Shown: in pieces, positions 19,589 to 27,546 of the stretch
Layout of the letters: each line of letters begins with the position of its first letter
Numbering within the stretch: the stretch's first letter is position 1
Assembly: GCF_030646845.1 (NCBI RefSeq)
Contig: NZ_JAUSLE010000084.1
Location: forward strand, 1 to 64,000
Direction of reading: 5' to 3'
Origin: Rhodoferax sp.
Lineage (GTDB): Bacteria; Pseudomonadota; Gammaproteobacteria; Burkholderiales; Burkholderiaceae_C
Length of the DNA stretch: 64,000 bases
Translations under genes and position numbers: made by a program
The notes under the pieces: generated by a model
Told to the model about the DNA's origin: nothing
Databases searched by the model: none
What the model saw: only the letters and a program-made list of their open reading frames with translations

Positions 19589-20284
19589 CTATAACTTCTT
19601 GGGCGAAACTGGCCGTCCAGCGGTGCTTTTCGTCACGCGGCGCTCAGTTCTTTTTTGCAGATCTGCGACGAAATCCGTATCGCCGAGCGCCCAGCCACGC
19701 AAGGCCGAGTCCGTCAATGCCACCTGCTGCACCGGGCTGATGCCCGACTGCACCAGTTCCGCGTATGCCGCTTCGCGGGCAAAGGGCGTGTTGCCCAGCG
19801 CCCAAACCAGCGGGTGCGGGGTGATGAGCTTGTCAATGTGCTGTCCTGTGTAGTGACCGTGACTGGACCAGCGATAGTCGCGCGCCTGGGCCACCAGCCC
19901 GGCGCGCACCGGATTGAGGTCGATGTAGGCCATGCACGCGAGCAAATAACGGTCCGCCTGGATCAAGGTGGACTTGTAGCGCCCCTCCCACAAGGTGCCA
20001 CTGCGTTTTTGAGAATCGTTGAAGTAGCGTACATAACGCCGGCCCACGGCCTGCATCATCTGCGGCAGGGCCTCCAGGGTCTGAGGCGTCACCAGCAGAT
20101 GAAAATGGTTGCTCATCAAGACATAGGCGTGTATGTCGACGGCGAATTTCCTGGCGTTTTCATCCAGCAGGTCAAGCAGCGTCTGGTAATCAGCCGCAGA
20201 CGCAAAAATGGCCTGGCCGTTGTTGCCGCGCTGGATGACGTGGTGAGGATAGCCGGGCAGCGTGAGTCGGGAGAGTCGGGCCAT
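19589..20284 (-). CDS. REP-associated tyrosine transposase (RAYT)
   Basis: Y1-type single-strand transposase of the TnpA-REP (RAYT) group, 231 residues. The HUH motif is in YVLMSNHFHLLVTP, and family signatures GTLWEGRYKSTLI and AYIDLNPVRAGLV follow. Such proteins are single-copy, chromosomally fixed and process REP hairpins. The inverted repeat at 19473-19499 is a possible substrate. The N-terminus MARLSRLTLPGYPHHVIQRG is standard. The ORF is intact. It sits between gltB and a SlyB-like gene, with no flanking IS ends or target duplications that I can see. Confidence 0.92.
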   Translation of the reverse strand: MARLSRLTLPGYPHHVIQRGNNGQAIFASAADYQTLLDLLDENARKFAVDIHAYVLMSNHFHLLVTPQTLEALPQMMQAVGRRYVRYFNDSQKRSGTLWEGRYKSTLIQADRYLLACMAYIDLNPVRAGLVAQARDYRWSSHGHYTGQHIDKLITPHPLVWALGNTPFAREAAYAELVQSGISPVQQVALTDSALRGWALGDTDFVADLQKRTERRVTKSTAGRPVSPKKL

Positions 20285-20336
20285 GAAAATCCAGGTTTCA
20301 GAGACAGCAAATCCTGTCGGGATATGCCCCCGATGT

Positions 20337-20798
20337 TTACCTGACTGTCGGCGCTTTGGTCACACGAACCTTGCCGCCCGTCGTGACGAGAATCACCGGG
20401 TCGCCTGGCTGCAATATCTCGCTTCCTTTGGCTTGCACAATGGCGCGCCGGTCGCCATTCTTCAGCTGCACCAGAATCTCGACAGCCTCTTCCCGCGTGC
20501 CCATGCGTTCAACTGCATTGCCGGCCACGGCGCCGGCCACCGCCGCCAACACGCCAACAATGGCGCCCTCACGCCGACCACCCACGCTGGAGCCGGCGAT
20601 GCCACCGACAACACCCCCGGCCGCTGCGCCCACGCCGGACTGGCTACCCTCCACCGTGACCGGTCGAATCGTCAGAACGGTCGCGTCCACGACTTCTGAC
20701 AGACGCTGGGCGTCGCCACGTTGAATGATGTCTGGGCTGCTCGTAGCACACGCCGCAAGGGCCACAACGAGGCTCAATGTCAAAAATACCTTCATCAT
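20337..20798 (-). CDS. SlyB-like glycine-zipper outer-membrane lipoprotein
   Basis: A 153-residue lipoprotein. The lipobox VALAACATS ends the signal sequence at Cys17. A glycine-zipper 2TM segment runs from about residue 55 to 95 (GVGAAAGGVVGGIAGSS, then a GAIVGVLAAVAGAVAG stretch), as in SlyB/Rickettsia 17-kDa-type proteins. A GGAGGA site precedes two adjacent ATGs. Role is envelope-related by family only. The first ATG is annotated; the second would shorten the product by one residue. Confidence 0.85.
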   Translation of the reverse strand: MMKVFLTLSLVVALAACATSSPDIIQRGDAQRLSEVVDATVLTIRPVTVEGSQSGVGAAAGGVVGGIAGSSVGGRREGAIVGVLAAVAGAVAGNAVERMGTREEAVEILVQLKNGDRRAIVQAKGSEILQPGDPVILVTTGGKVRVTKAPTVR

Positions 20799-20856
20799 TT
20801 GTCCTCCACATCGAAAATTCGCGCGCCAAGCCGAAGCCCGCTCTCAATTCAAGGCG

Positions 20857-21675
20857 TTACGACCCCATCCATTTGAGCAGCGCGCGCATCCGGTCTTCGG
20901 CGCCAGTGTCAAACTCTTTGACGCCGATGCGTTTGAGTAGTTCTTGTCCCGATTCTGAGTTGGACAAAGCCAGCAACTCCTTTTGCACCGCCTGGATTTG
21001 ATCGGGGCGAATCTTGCCATAAGCCACCAGCGGGAAGTAGGGCTGGGCCACGCTCTTGTGCAAAATGCGGTTGCCATCCGCTTCCCATTTCTTGCCTATT
21101 CCGGAATAGGAGGCGATCGCCCCTACCTCAGCAAACTTGTTGTCAAGGTAAAAGCCCACGGCCGCCTGTTCGCGCACGTATTGCACGTTCTCCTTGCCCA
21201 GCTCAATACCTTTGTCGCGCAATTCCGCGGCACAAAAGCGCGACATGTACGCTGCTTTTTCCGGTATGACGATCTTTTTCCCCTTGATGTCATCCAGCGT
21301 TTTCAGGGGCGAGCCTTTGGCAACGACGATGTAGCACTGCCCGTCGGGCTTGGCGCTGGCCACGTAGTTGTAGCCGTGGTCGCGCATGCCGCGTGCCGGA
21401 TAGTCGCTGGGGCGGGCGATCACAAACGCAAACCGGCTGGTTTTCAGCCCTTCCTCCAACGCGGAAAATTCACGGATGAAAACCACGTTGACCGTGGTTT
21501 TCATTCCGCGCCCGATGGCATCGGCCAGCCCCCTGTACTTGGCGATGACCTGGGCATGGTCCATGCCGCCCGATGTGCCTTCGCTGACGGCCAACACGAG
21601 ATCGCTGTCGGCCTGTGACGGCAGTGGCAGCGCCAGACTGAGCGCCAGAATCAGCAGTGCAAGGTGTCTGTTCAT
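20857..21675 (-). CDS. PhnD-type phosphate/phosphonate ABC substrate-binding protein
   Basis: Periplasmic binding protein of 272 residues with a signal peptide (ALLILALSLALPLPSQADS). The fold markers are RFAFVIARPSDYPARG and the LKTLDDIKGKKIVIPE stretch, as in the PhnD/Phosphonate-bd family. No permease or ATPase gene is next to it, so it may serve a sensor or an unlinked transporter. It lies 15 bases downstream of the methyltransferase gene and probably shares its transcript. Ligand not predictable from sequence alone. Confidence 0.8.
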   Translation of the reverse strand: MNRHLALLILALSLALPLPSQADSDLVLAVSEGTSGGMDHAQVIAKYRGLADAIGRGMKTTVNVVFIREFSALEEGLKTSRFAFVIARPSDYPARGMRDHGYNYVASAKPDGQCYIVVAKGSPLKTLDDIKGKKIVIPEKAAYMSRFCAAELRDKGIELGKENVQYVREQAAVGFYLDNKFAEVGAIASYSGIGKKWEADGNRILHKSVAQPYFPLVAYGKIRPDQIQAVQKELLALSNSESGQELLKRIGVKEFDTGAEDRMRALLKWMGS

Positions 21676-21690
21676 TTTTTTTTCTCAAAA

Positions 21691-22632
21691 TTAAAGGGGA
21701 TGAATCGGCGGTGATGGTGCCGTGACGTCCGACGCCACCTGCGGCAACTTGAATCGGGTCTCCAACAATTCTGCCAGACCAAACTGCTCCAGAATCGCGC
21801 GCAGCCGGTCGGCGGCACTTCGTTTCTTCTGTCCGGTGTACTTCGCGATGATGAGCTCGTTCTTCATGCTGTGTTCCCAGCCGACCAGCTCGGTGACTGT
21901 GACCTGGTAACCGTTGGCCTCGAGATACAGACAGCGCAGGACATTGGTGATCTGGCTGCCCATCTCCCGTGTGTGCAGGGGGTGGCGCCAGAGTTCCGCC
22001 AACGGTGTGCGCGACAGGGAGAGCGCCTTGTGCTCGCTCAAGCGTCGCGCCACTTCAGCCTGACAACAGGGCACCAACACCATGAATTTGGCATGTTTTT
22101 GCAGGCCGAACGCAATGGCATCATCGGTGGCCGTGTCGCAGGCATGCAGCGCCGTCACCACGTCGATACGCTCGGGCAGTTCGTCCGACCGGGCCGACTC
22201 GGCGACGCTCAGGTTCAGGAACGACATGCGGCCGAAGCCGAGCCGGGCCGACAACTCACGCGACTTCTGCACCAGTTCGGGTCGAGTCTCGATCCCATAG
22301 ATGTGGCCCGTCTTCTGGTCCTTGAAAAACAGGTCATAAATGATGAAGCCCAGGTACGATTTGCCCGCGCCGTGGTCGGCCAGCGTGATGCCCTCAGGCT
22401 TGTCGGGCAACTCCTGCAGCAACTTCTCGATGAACTGGAACAGGTGGTACACCTGCTTGAGTTTGCGCCGCGAGTCCTGGTTGAGCTTGCCGTCACGGGT
22501 CAGGATATGCAGTTCTTTGAGCAACTCGATGGACTGGCCGGGCCTGATTTCTGGTGCCATGGCCACAGACTCTTGCACCTTGGCTTGCAGCCCACTGCCG
22601 GCATGGCGATCAGTTTTTTTGGTTTTCATCAT
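21691..22632 (-). CDS. SAM-dependent methyltransferase (Methyltransf_32-like)
   Basis: A 313-residue class I methyltransferase. The SAM-binding motif I region reads LADHGAGKSYLGFIIYDLFF, followed by an acidic IYGIETRPELV. The LHACDTATDDAI and LVPCCQAEVA motifs match the Methyltransf_32 family, which includes proteins with RNA-methylase-like domains. The substrate is unknown. An alternative start is the later ATG at MAPEIRPGQSIELLKEL. It overlaps the DUF1415 gene's stop by 23 bases, which implies co-transcription. Confidence 0.8.
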   Translation of the reverse strand: MMKTKKTDRHAGSGLQAKVQESVAMAPEIRPGQSIELLKELHILTRDGKLNQDSRRKLKQVYHLFQFIEKLLQELPDKPEGITLADHGAGKSYLGFIIYDLFFKDQKTGHIYGIETRPELVQKSRELSARLGFGRMSFLNLSVAESARSDELPERIDVVTALHACDTATDDAIAFGLQKHAKFMVLVPCCQAEVARRLSEHKALSLSRTPLAELWRHPLHTREMGSQITNVLRCLYLEANGYQVTVTELVGWEHSMKNELIIAKYTGQKKRSAADRLRAILEQFGLAELLETRFKLPQVASDVTAPSPPIHPL

Positions 22633-23248
22633 TCGGTCCTGCTGCGCCCTTTGTGCCGGGTGTCTCGTCGTCGACTGGACCGGTTGAACGCCCTACCCCC
22701 AAGGCCGCCCAGCCCGCAGGCCCGAGCCGCTCAAGGGTTTGCATGTTCTGCTCATAAATGCTTTCCGCTTCCGGAAAGGCCTGCACCGCTTTGTCAATGC
22801 TGTCTTCGCGCAGCAGGTGCAGGGTCGGATACGGCGCGCGATTCGTGAAATTGGTGATGTCGTTGACCGAAGTCCCGGCAAACTGGAAATCCGGGTGGAA
22901 ACTGGCAATCTGAAGCACCCCGTCGAGCTCCAGATCAAACAGGGCCTGGTCGGCCTCGGCCAGGAAATCATTGAAATCGAGAAAATCGGCAAGACAGTCA
23001 GGCGCTATCAAAAGCGTCGTGTCGCGCGCAGATGGATCTTGAGCCTGCAGCTCTTTTAACTCGACGACGAGTTCCTGCAGCAGGTCCTCGGGCGTCTGGG
23101 CGCCGCTCACCACATAGTGAATCTGCCCCTTCACATGCACGCCCTTGGCAAACGGACACAGGTTAAGGCCAATCACGGCACGCTCCAGCCAGACGCGCAT
23201 GTCCTGCTCAATCAAATGAGCGGGGGCTTGGGGAGGGGAATGAGTCAT
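22610..23248 (-). CDS. DUF1415 family protein
   Basis: A 212-residue cytoplasmic protein of the DUF1415 family. Diagnostic segments are WLERAVIGLNLCPFAKGV near the N-terminus and ASFHPDFQFAGTSVNDITN, followed by APYPTLHLLRE. Function unknown. The longest ORF starts with GTG at 23269; the ATG at 23248 (MTHSPPQ) is preferred. The C-terminal 20 to 30 residues are low-complexity and overlap the downstream methyltransferase start. Confidence 0.85.
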   Translation of the reverse strand: MTHSPPQAPAHLIEQDMRVWLERAVIGLNLCPFAKGVHVKGQIHYVVSGAQTPEDLLQELVVELKELQAQDPSARDTTLLIAPDCLADFLDFNDFLAEADQALFDLELDGVLQIASFHPDFQFAGTSVNDITNFTNRAPYPTLHLLREDSIDKAVQAFPEAESIYEQNMQTLERLGPAGWAALGVGRSTGPVDDETPGTKGAAGPNDENQKN

Positions 23249-23306
23249 CGGCTTGGGTTGTTCGAACACGAAACGTGCGCATACTGAATTTTAGGCGCGA
23301 GAGCCT

Positions 23307-24557
23307 TCAAGCTGCAGTTCCTGGTTCCAGCTGGCGCCCTAGCTGCCGGGCCAACAGCATACCCAGCACCGAACAGGCCCCGGTAACCAACCACGTCCAG
23401 TGCCAGCCTCCGGCGCCACTGGCCACCCAGGCCACCAGCGGCGGTCCGGCAAACTGGCCAAAGGCAGCCCATTGCTGCATCCAGCCGACGGTGGTGGACA
23501 CAGTACGCTCACCCGGGGCCAACCGAACTGCCAGCGAAAACAAGGTGCCCGGAATCATGCCGCCCACCGCAGAGAACAGCAAAATGGCAGCAAAACGGAT
23601 CATCGGCGGCAAGCTGGCACCGTCAGCCAAGGGAAGCGTGGCAAACGCCAGAAATGCCCCCAGAGCCATGACGCAAAAGCCTGTGTAAAGAAGATGCTGC
23701 GCAGGAACACCACGATGCAACAGACGCCCTGACGCCATGTTGCCCACGATATTTACCGCTGCCGCCAGTGCCGTCAGCACAGCGCTGGCGCTGCCCGCCA
23801 CCCCGGCCTGGGCATAGATCGAGGGCAGAAAACCGATCACGGCCAACCACTGACCGGAGTACATGGCAAAGCTCAACGCCACCAGCCAGGGACCCGGTGA
23901 ACGCAGCGTTTGGTGCAGGCGTTGCGACCAGGCTTCCCGGTCCGTCCCGCGGCTGTCAAGCGCCGGCACTGGACGGCGTTGATTGTCGCCGGGTACTGCG
24001 CACCAAACCCAGGCGGCCATCAGCAAAGACAGGCCGGCCGTGCCCCACCACCAGACTTGCCAGCTGGTGGCAAAGATCACCAGCGGGCCCGACAACAAGG
24101 CCGCCGCCGTGCCCAAAGGCATATAACCCCCCCAGATGCCCAACATGGCGCTGAGGCGATGGGCTGGCACCAATTGGCGCACGAGACTTGGCGCCGGCAT
24201 GGAAACCAGCAAAAAGCCAAAGCCCTCGAGCGCCCGAAGTGCTATCAGACTCGCAGCATCCTGCGCCCAGCCACCCAGGGCTCCCGCCCCAAAAAGCACC
24301 AACAGTCCAGTCATCAGGCTGCGCCTCAAGCCGATCCCATCGGCCGTCAAACCAACGGCGAGACCCAGCGTCATACCGGCCAGCTGGACCATGGAGAGCA
24401 AAAATCCGGACTGCAGCAGCGTGATGCCCAGCGCCTCATGCAGCACCGGCAAGGCAGGCGGCAACTTGCCGACATGCAGTGCGGCACTGACACCCGCCAA
24501 AATAACCACGAAGGCCGGGTCGATGCGCCTTGGCCTCTCGCGCAGGGCGTCGGTCAT
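23307..24557 (-). CDS. Major facilitator superfamily transporter
   Basis: A 416-residue MFS protein with about twelve hydrophobic segments, closest in style to the CynX/NimT group. The loop 2-3 motif appears as GLTADGIGLRRSLMTG, and the RALEGFGFLLVSMPAPSLV stretch is typical of motif-C-like regions. Substrate not predictable. The start ATG overlaps the dgt stop by four bases, so it is co-translated with dgt. Confidence 0.85.
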   Translation of the reverse strand: MTDALRERPRRIDPAFVVILAGVSAALHVGKLPPALPVLHEALGITLLQSGFLLSMVQLAGMTLGLAVGLTADGIGLRRSLMTGLLVLFGAGALGGWAQDAASLIALRALEGFGFLLVSMPAPSLVRQLVPAHRLSAMLGIWGGYMPLGTAAALLSGPLVIFATSWQVWWWGTAGLSLLMAAWVWCAVPGDNQRRPVPALDSRGTDREAWSQRLHQTLRSPGPWLVALSFAMYSGQWLAVIGFLPSIYAQAGVAGSASAVLTALAAAVNIVGNMASGRLLHRGVPAQHLLYTGFCVMALGAFLAFATLPLADGASLPPMIRFAAILLFSAVGGMIPGTLFSLAVRLAPGERTVSTTVGWMQQWAAFGQFAGPPLVAWVASGAGGWHWTWLVTGACSVLGMLLARQLGRQLEPGTAA

Positions 24558-25729
24558 GTCAGCAAGCGCTGGCCGGTCAGGCGCTCATGCTCACGACCGG
24601 CAAAGCGGTCGGTCATGCCGGCGATGTAGTCCGCCACCACGCGCGCCGTGGTGATGGCCTCATCTGGTACGTCGCGCGCCGCCTCTGATCGCGCCAGAAA
24701 CCCGCCCTGCATTTCTTGCGGGTGCTCCAGATAGCCAGCGAAAAGGTCACGCACCACCTGCTGCGCCTGCCCCGTGGTTTGCATGACCCGCGGATGACGG
24801 TACAAATGCTGCAACAGGAATTTCTTGAGCGCCTGCGACTTGAGCCGCATATCCTGGCCAAACTGCACCAGGAGCGCCATCTGGCGAACTGCCTCGACGC
24901 TGTCTGGCGCGGCCGCTTCCAGCGCGGAGGTGGTCGCCACAATCACGTCGTACACCTGTGCACTGAGCATGCGGCGAATGGTTTCGTAGAGCAGGCGGCG
25001 CCCCTGTGTCTTGTCCTGCAATTGCGGATACTCCAGCAGCGTCTGCCGCCTGAAGTCATCAAACAGGGCCACTTCCTGGAGCTGGTCCAGCGTGATCAGG
25101 CCGGAACGCACACCGTCGTCAATGTCATGTGCGTTGTAGGCAATTTCATCGGCCAGATTGCACAACTGCGCCTCCAGGCTGGGCTGTGTTCGATCGAGAA
25201 AGCGCCGGGCTACGCCGCCGGGCTGGCTCTGCTCGAGCTTTAGGGCGTTCGCGCGGGAACAGTGTTTGAGAATGCCTTCGCGCGTCTCGAACGTCAGGTT
25301 CAGACCGTCGAACTGGGGGTAGCGCTCTTCCAGTTGATCCACAACGCGCAAGCTTTGCAGGTTGTGCTCGAAGCCACCGAACGCGGACATGCATTCATTG
25401 AGTGCGTCCTGCCCGGCATGGCCAAATGGCGTGTGTCCCAAGTCGTGTGCAAGCGCAATGGCCTCCACCAGGTCCTCATTGAGCCCCAGCGACCGCGCAA
25501 TCGACCGCCCCAACTGCGCCACCTCCAGCGAGTGAGTCAGACGCGTGCGAAACAGGTCGCCTTCGTGGTTAAGAAACACCTGGGTTTTGTACACCAGCCG
25601 CCGAAATGCGCTGCAGTGAACGATACGGTCGCGGTCGCGCTGGTACTCGGTGCGCGTGGGTGCCGGCTCTTGCGGGTACAGTCGACCGCGCGATTTGGCT
25701 GGGTGGCAGGCAAAAACAGCGAGCATCAT
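24554..25729 (-). CDS. dgt: dGTP triphosphohydrolase-like HD protein Dgt
   Basis: Deoxyguanosinetriphosphate triphosphohydrolase-like enzyme of 391 residues, hydrolysing dNTPs to nucleoside and triphosphate. The HD metal site is complete: RTRLTHSLEVAQLGR, then ALAHDLGHTPFGHAGQ. The N-terminal RTEYQRDRDRIVHCSAFRRL segment is conserved. It lies downstream of aroB with a type I repeat between, an arrangement (aroK-aroB-dgt) that is common in betaproteobacteria. The ATG after a second ATG at the same site makes the start uncertain by one codon. Confidence 0.93.
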   Translation of the reverse strand: MMLAVFACHPAKSRGRLYPQEPAPTRTEYQRDRDRIVHCSAFRRLVYKTQVFLNHEGDLFRTRLTHSLEVAQLGRSIARSLGLNEDLVEAIALAHDLGHTPFGHAGQDALNECMSAFGGFEHNLQSLRVVDQLEERYPQFDGLNLTFETREGILKHCSRANALKLEQSQPGGVARRFLDRTQPSLEAQLCNLADEIAYNAHDIDDGVRSGLITLDQLQEVALFDDFRRQTLLEYPQLQDKTQGRRLLYETIRRMLSAQVYDVIVATTSALEAAAPDSVEAVRQMALLVQFGQDMRLKSQALKKFLLQHLYRHPRVMQTTGQAQQVVRDLFAGYLEHPQEMQGGFLARSEAARDVPDEAITTARVVADYIAGMTDRFAGREHERLTGQRLLT

Positions 25730-25746
25730 ACTTATATATAAAACTA

Positions 25747-25796
25747 GGCTCCAGCCCCCGTCACATATGCGTCATCAGCTATTGTTTTGGTAGCAG
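25747..25796 (-). repeat. Type I interspersed repeat, copy D (aroB-dgt spacer)
   Basis: Inverted relative to the other copies. Read on the minus strand it runs tgctaccaaaacaatagct, a short link, then cgggggctggagcc. It begins right after the aroB stop and fills most of the spacer before dgt, the same gene-end position as copies E and F. Confidence 0.75.
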
Positions 25797-26921
25797 TCAA
25801 GTGCAACACAAGTCAATCACTTCGCGCACCAGCGCATCGGGCGCGCTGCGCATGGCCGCCTTGGCGGGCCCGTCGATCACGACAAACCTGATTTCCCCGC
25901 CCTCCGCCTTCTTGTCCACGCGCATGAGTTCCAGGTAGCGCCCGGCGTTATCGGCCTTGGACAGATACGGTCCGGTCACGGGCAGACCTGCGTTGCGAAT
26001 CAGCGTGGTCAGCCGCCGAACAAAGACGTCGTCCACCAGACCCAGACGATGTGACAAGTGCGCCGCCATCACCATGCCACAGCCGACGGCCTCGCCATGC
26101 AACCACTGGCCGTAACCCAGCCCCGCCTCGATCGCATGACCAAAGGTATGACCAAAGTTGAGGATGGCACGCAGCCCCGATTCACGTTCATCCTGTCCCA
26201 CCACCCACGCCTTGATTTCACAGCTGCGTTTGACCGCATGGGCCAGTGCCGCGGGTTCGCGCGCCATCAGCGCGTCAATGTTGGTCTCAATCCATGCCAG
26301 GAAGTCCAGGTCCGCAATCGGGCCGTACTTGATCACTTCGGCCAGACCGGCGCTGAGTTCACGTTGGGGCAGGGTCTTGAGCGTATCCAGGTCACACACG
26401 ACCTTGAGCGGCTGATAAAACGCACCGATCATGTTCTTGCCGGCCGGATGGTTAATACCGGTCTTGCCGCCTACCGAAGAGTCGACCTGCGCCAGCAAGG
26501 TCGTGGGCACCTGAACAAAAGGCACCCCCCGCATATAACTTGCGGCGGCAAAGCCTGTCATGTCGCCTACAACGCCGCCGCCGAGGGCGAAGAGAACCGT
26601 TTTCCGGTCACAGGCGTTCTCCAGCAAGGCATCGAAAATCAGGTTGAGGGTCTGCCAGGTCTTGAATTCTTCGCCATCGGGCAGGATCACCGTGTGGATG
26701 TTCGGGTACTTTCCCTGCAAGGCCGTTTGCAGCCGCTTGGCATACAGTGGCGCGACCGTGGCATTGGTCACGATCAACGCGCTACTTGATCCCGGAAGCT
26801 CTGAATAGGTGAGTGGATTGTCAAGAAGCGCGCCAGCAATGGCAATGTTGTAGCTGCGCGACTGCAGATCAATGGTGACGGTTGATCCTGTTGAATTCGA
26901 TTGGGAGTCTGGGGCATTCAT
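25797..26921 (-). CDS. aroB: 3-dehydroquinate synthase AroB
   Basis: Converts DAHP to 3-dehydroquinate in the shikimate pathway, using NAD and a divalent metal. The 374-residue length fits. Motifs: [37 protein letters not shown], the [20 protein letters not shown] loop, and the metal-binding [13 protein letters not shown] with [12 protein letters not shown]. It follows aroK and the pil genes. The C-terminal residues after LVREVIDL are short and end at the type I repeat. Confidence 0.97.
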   Translation of the reverse strand: MNAPDSQSNSTGSTVTIDLQSRSYNIAIAGALLDNPLTYSELPGSSSALIVTNATVAPLYAKRLQTALQGKYPNIHTVILPDGEEFKTWQTLNLIFDALLENACDRKTVLFALGGGVVGDMTGFAAASYMRGVPFVQVPTTLLAQVDSSVGGKTGINHPAGKNMIGAFYQPLKVVCDLDTLKTLPQRELSAGLAEVIKYGPIADLDFLAWIETNIDALMAREPAALAHAVKRSCEIKAWVVGQDERESGLRAILNFGHTFGHAIEAGLGYGQWLHGEAVGCGMVMAAHLSHRLGLVDDVFVRRLTTLIRNAGLPVTGPYLSKADNAGRYLELMRVDKKAEGGEIRFVVIDGPAKAAMRSAPDALVREVIDLCCT

Positions 26922-26978
26922 ACCCGTGAGTTTAGAGGCACTTCGCCGTGTTTCGTGCGGCCCTCTGACAAGGCTGAT

Positions 26979-27503
26979 TCAGGGCGCGGACACCACACCC
27001 GCCAGTTCAAGCTGCATCACAATCATGTTCACCAGGGTGGCGACAGACGGGCGCCCGGTTTCGATAATGAAATGCGCCGTCTCCCGATACAGCGGATCGC
27101 GCACGGCGTAAAGATCACGCAGGCGACTCAAGGGATCTGCCACCTGGAGCAAAGGCCGGTTCACGTCATGGCGCAAGCGTCGAAACAATTCGTCTGGAGA
27201 GGAATTCAAGTAGACCACCTGGCCACGCTCACGCAGGTGCTGGCGGTTTGCGGCCCGCAGAACAACACCGCCACCGGTCGACAGCACAGCTTTTGGATTC
27301 TGGGTGAGCTGGTCAATCACCGATTCCTCGACATCCCGGAACCGGTCCTCCCCCTCACGCTCAAAGTAGTCACGGATCGAGCAGCCCAATTGCTGCTCGA
27401 TCACATGATCGGAATCAAAGAATGGAAGTTGCAGTCGCCGGGCGAGCTGTCGCCCGACCGTTGACTTGCCGGAACCGGGCAGACCGATCAGGCTGAATAT
27501 CAA
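26979..27503 (-). CDS. aroK: Shikimate kinase AroK
   Basis: Phosphorylates shikimate with ATP. P-loop GLPGSGKSTVGRQLARRL at the N-terminus, shikimate-binding FFDSDHVIE, and the lid region with RPLLQ are all present in 174 residues. The ORF has no ATG near the conserved start: the first usable codon is TTG at 27503 (reading MIFSLIGLPG), with no clear ribosome binding site, so the start is uncertain. It lies between pilQ and aroB, the standard arrangement. Confidence 0.95.
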   Translation of the reverse strand: MIFSLIGLPGSGKSTVGRQLARRLQLPFFDSDHVIEQQLGCSIRDYFEREGEDRFRDVEESVIDQLTQNPKAVLSTGGGVVLRAANRQHLRERGQVVYLNSSPDELFRRLRHDVNRPLLQVADPLSRLRDLYAVRDPLYRETAHFIIETGRPSVATLVNMIVMQLELAGVVSAP

Positions 27504-27546
27504 TTTGCCAACGAATTACGCGTCACGTCGCAGCCACCTGCCAAGG

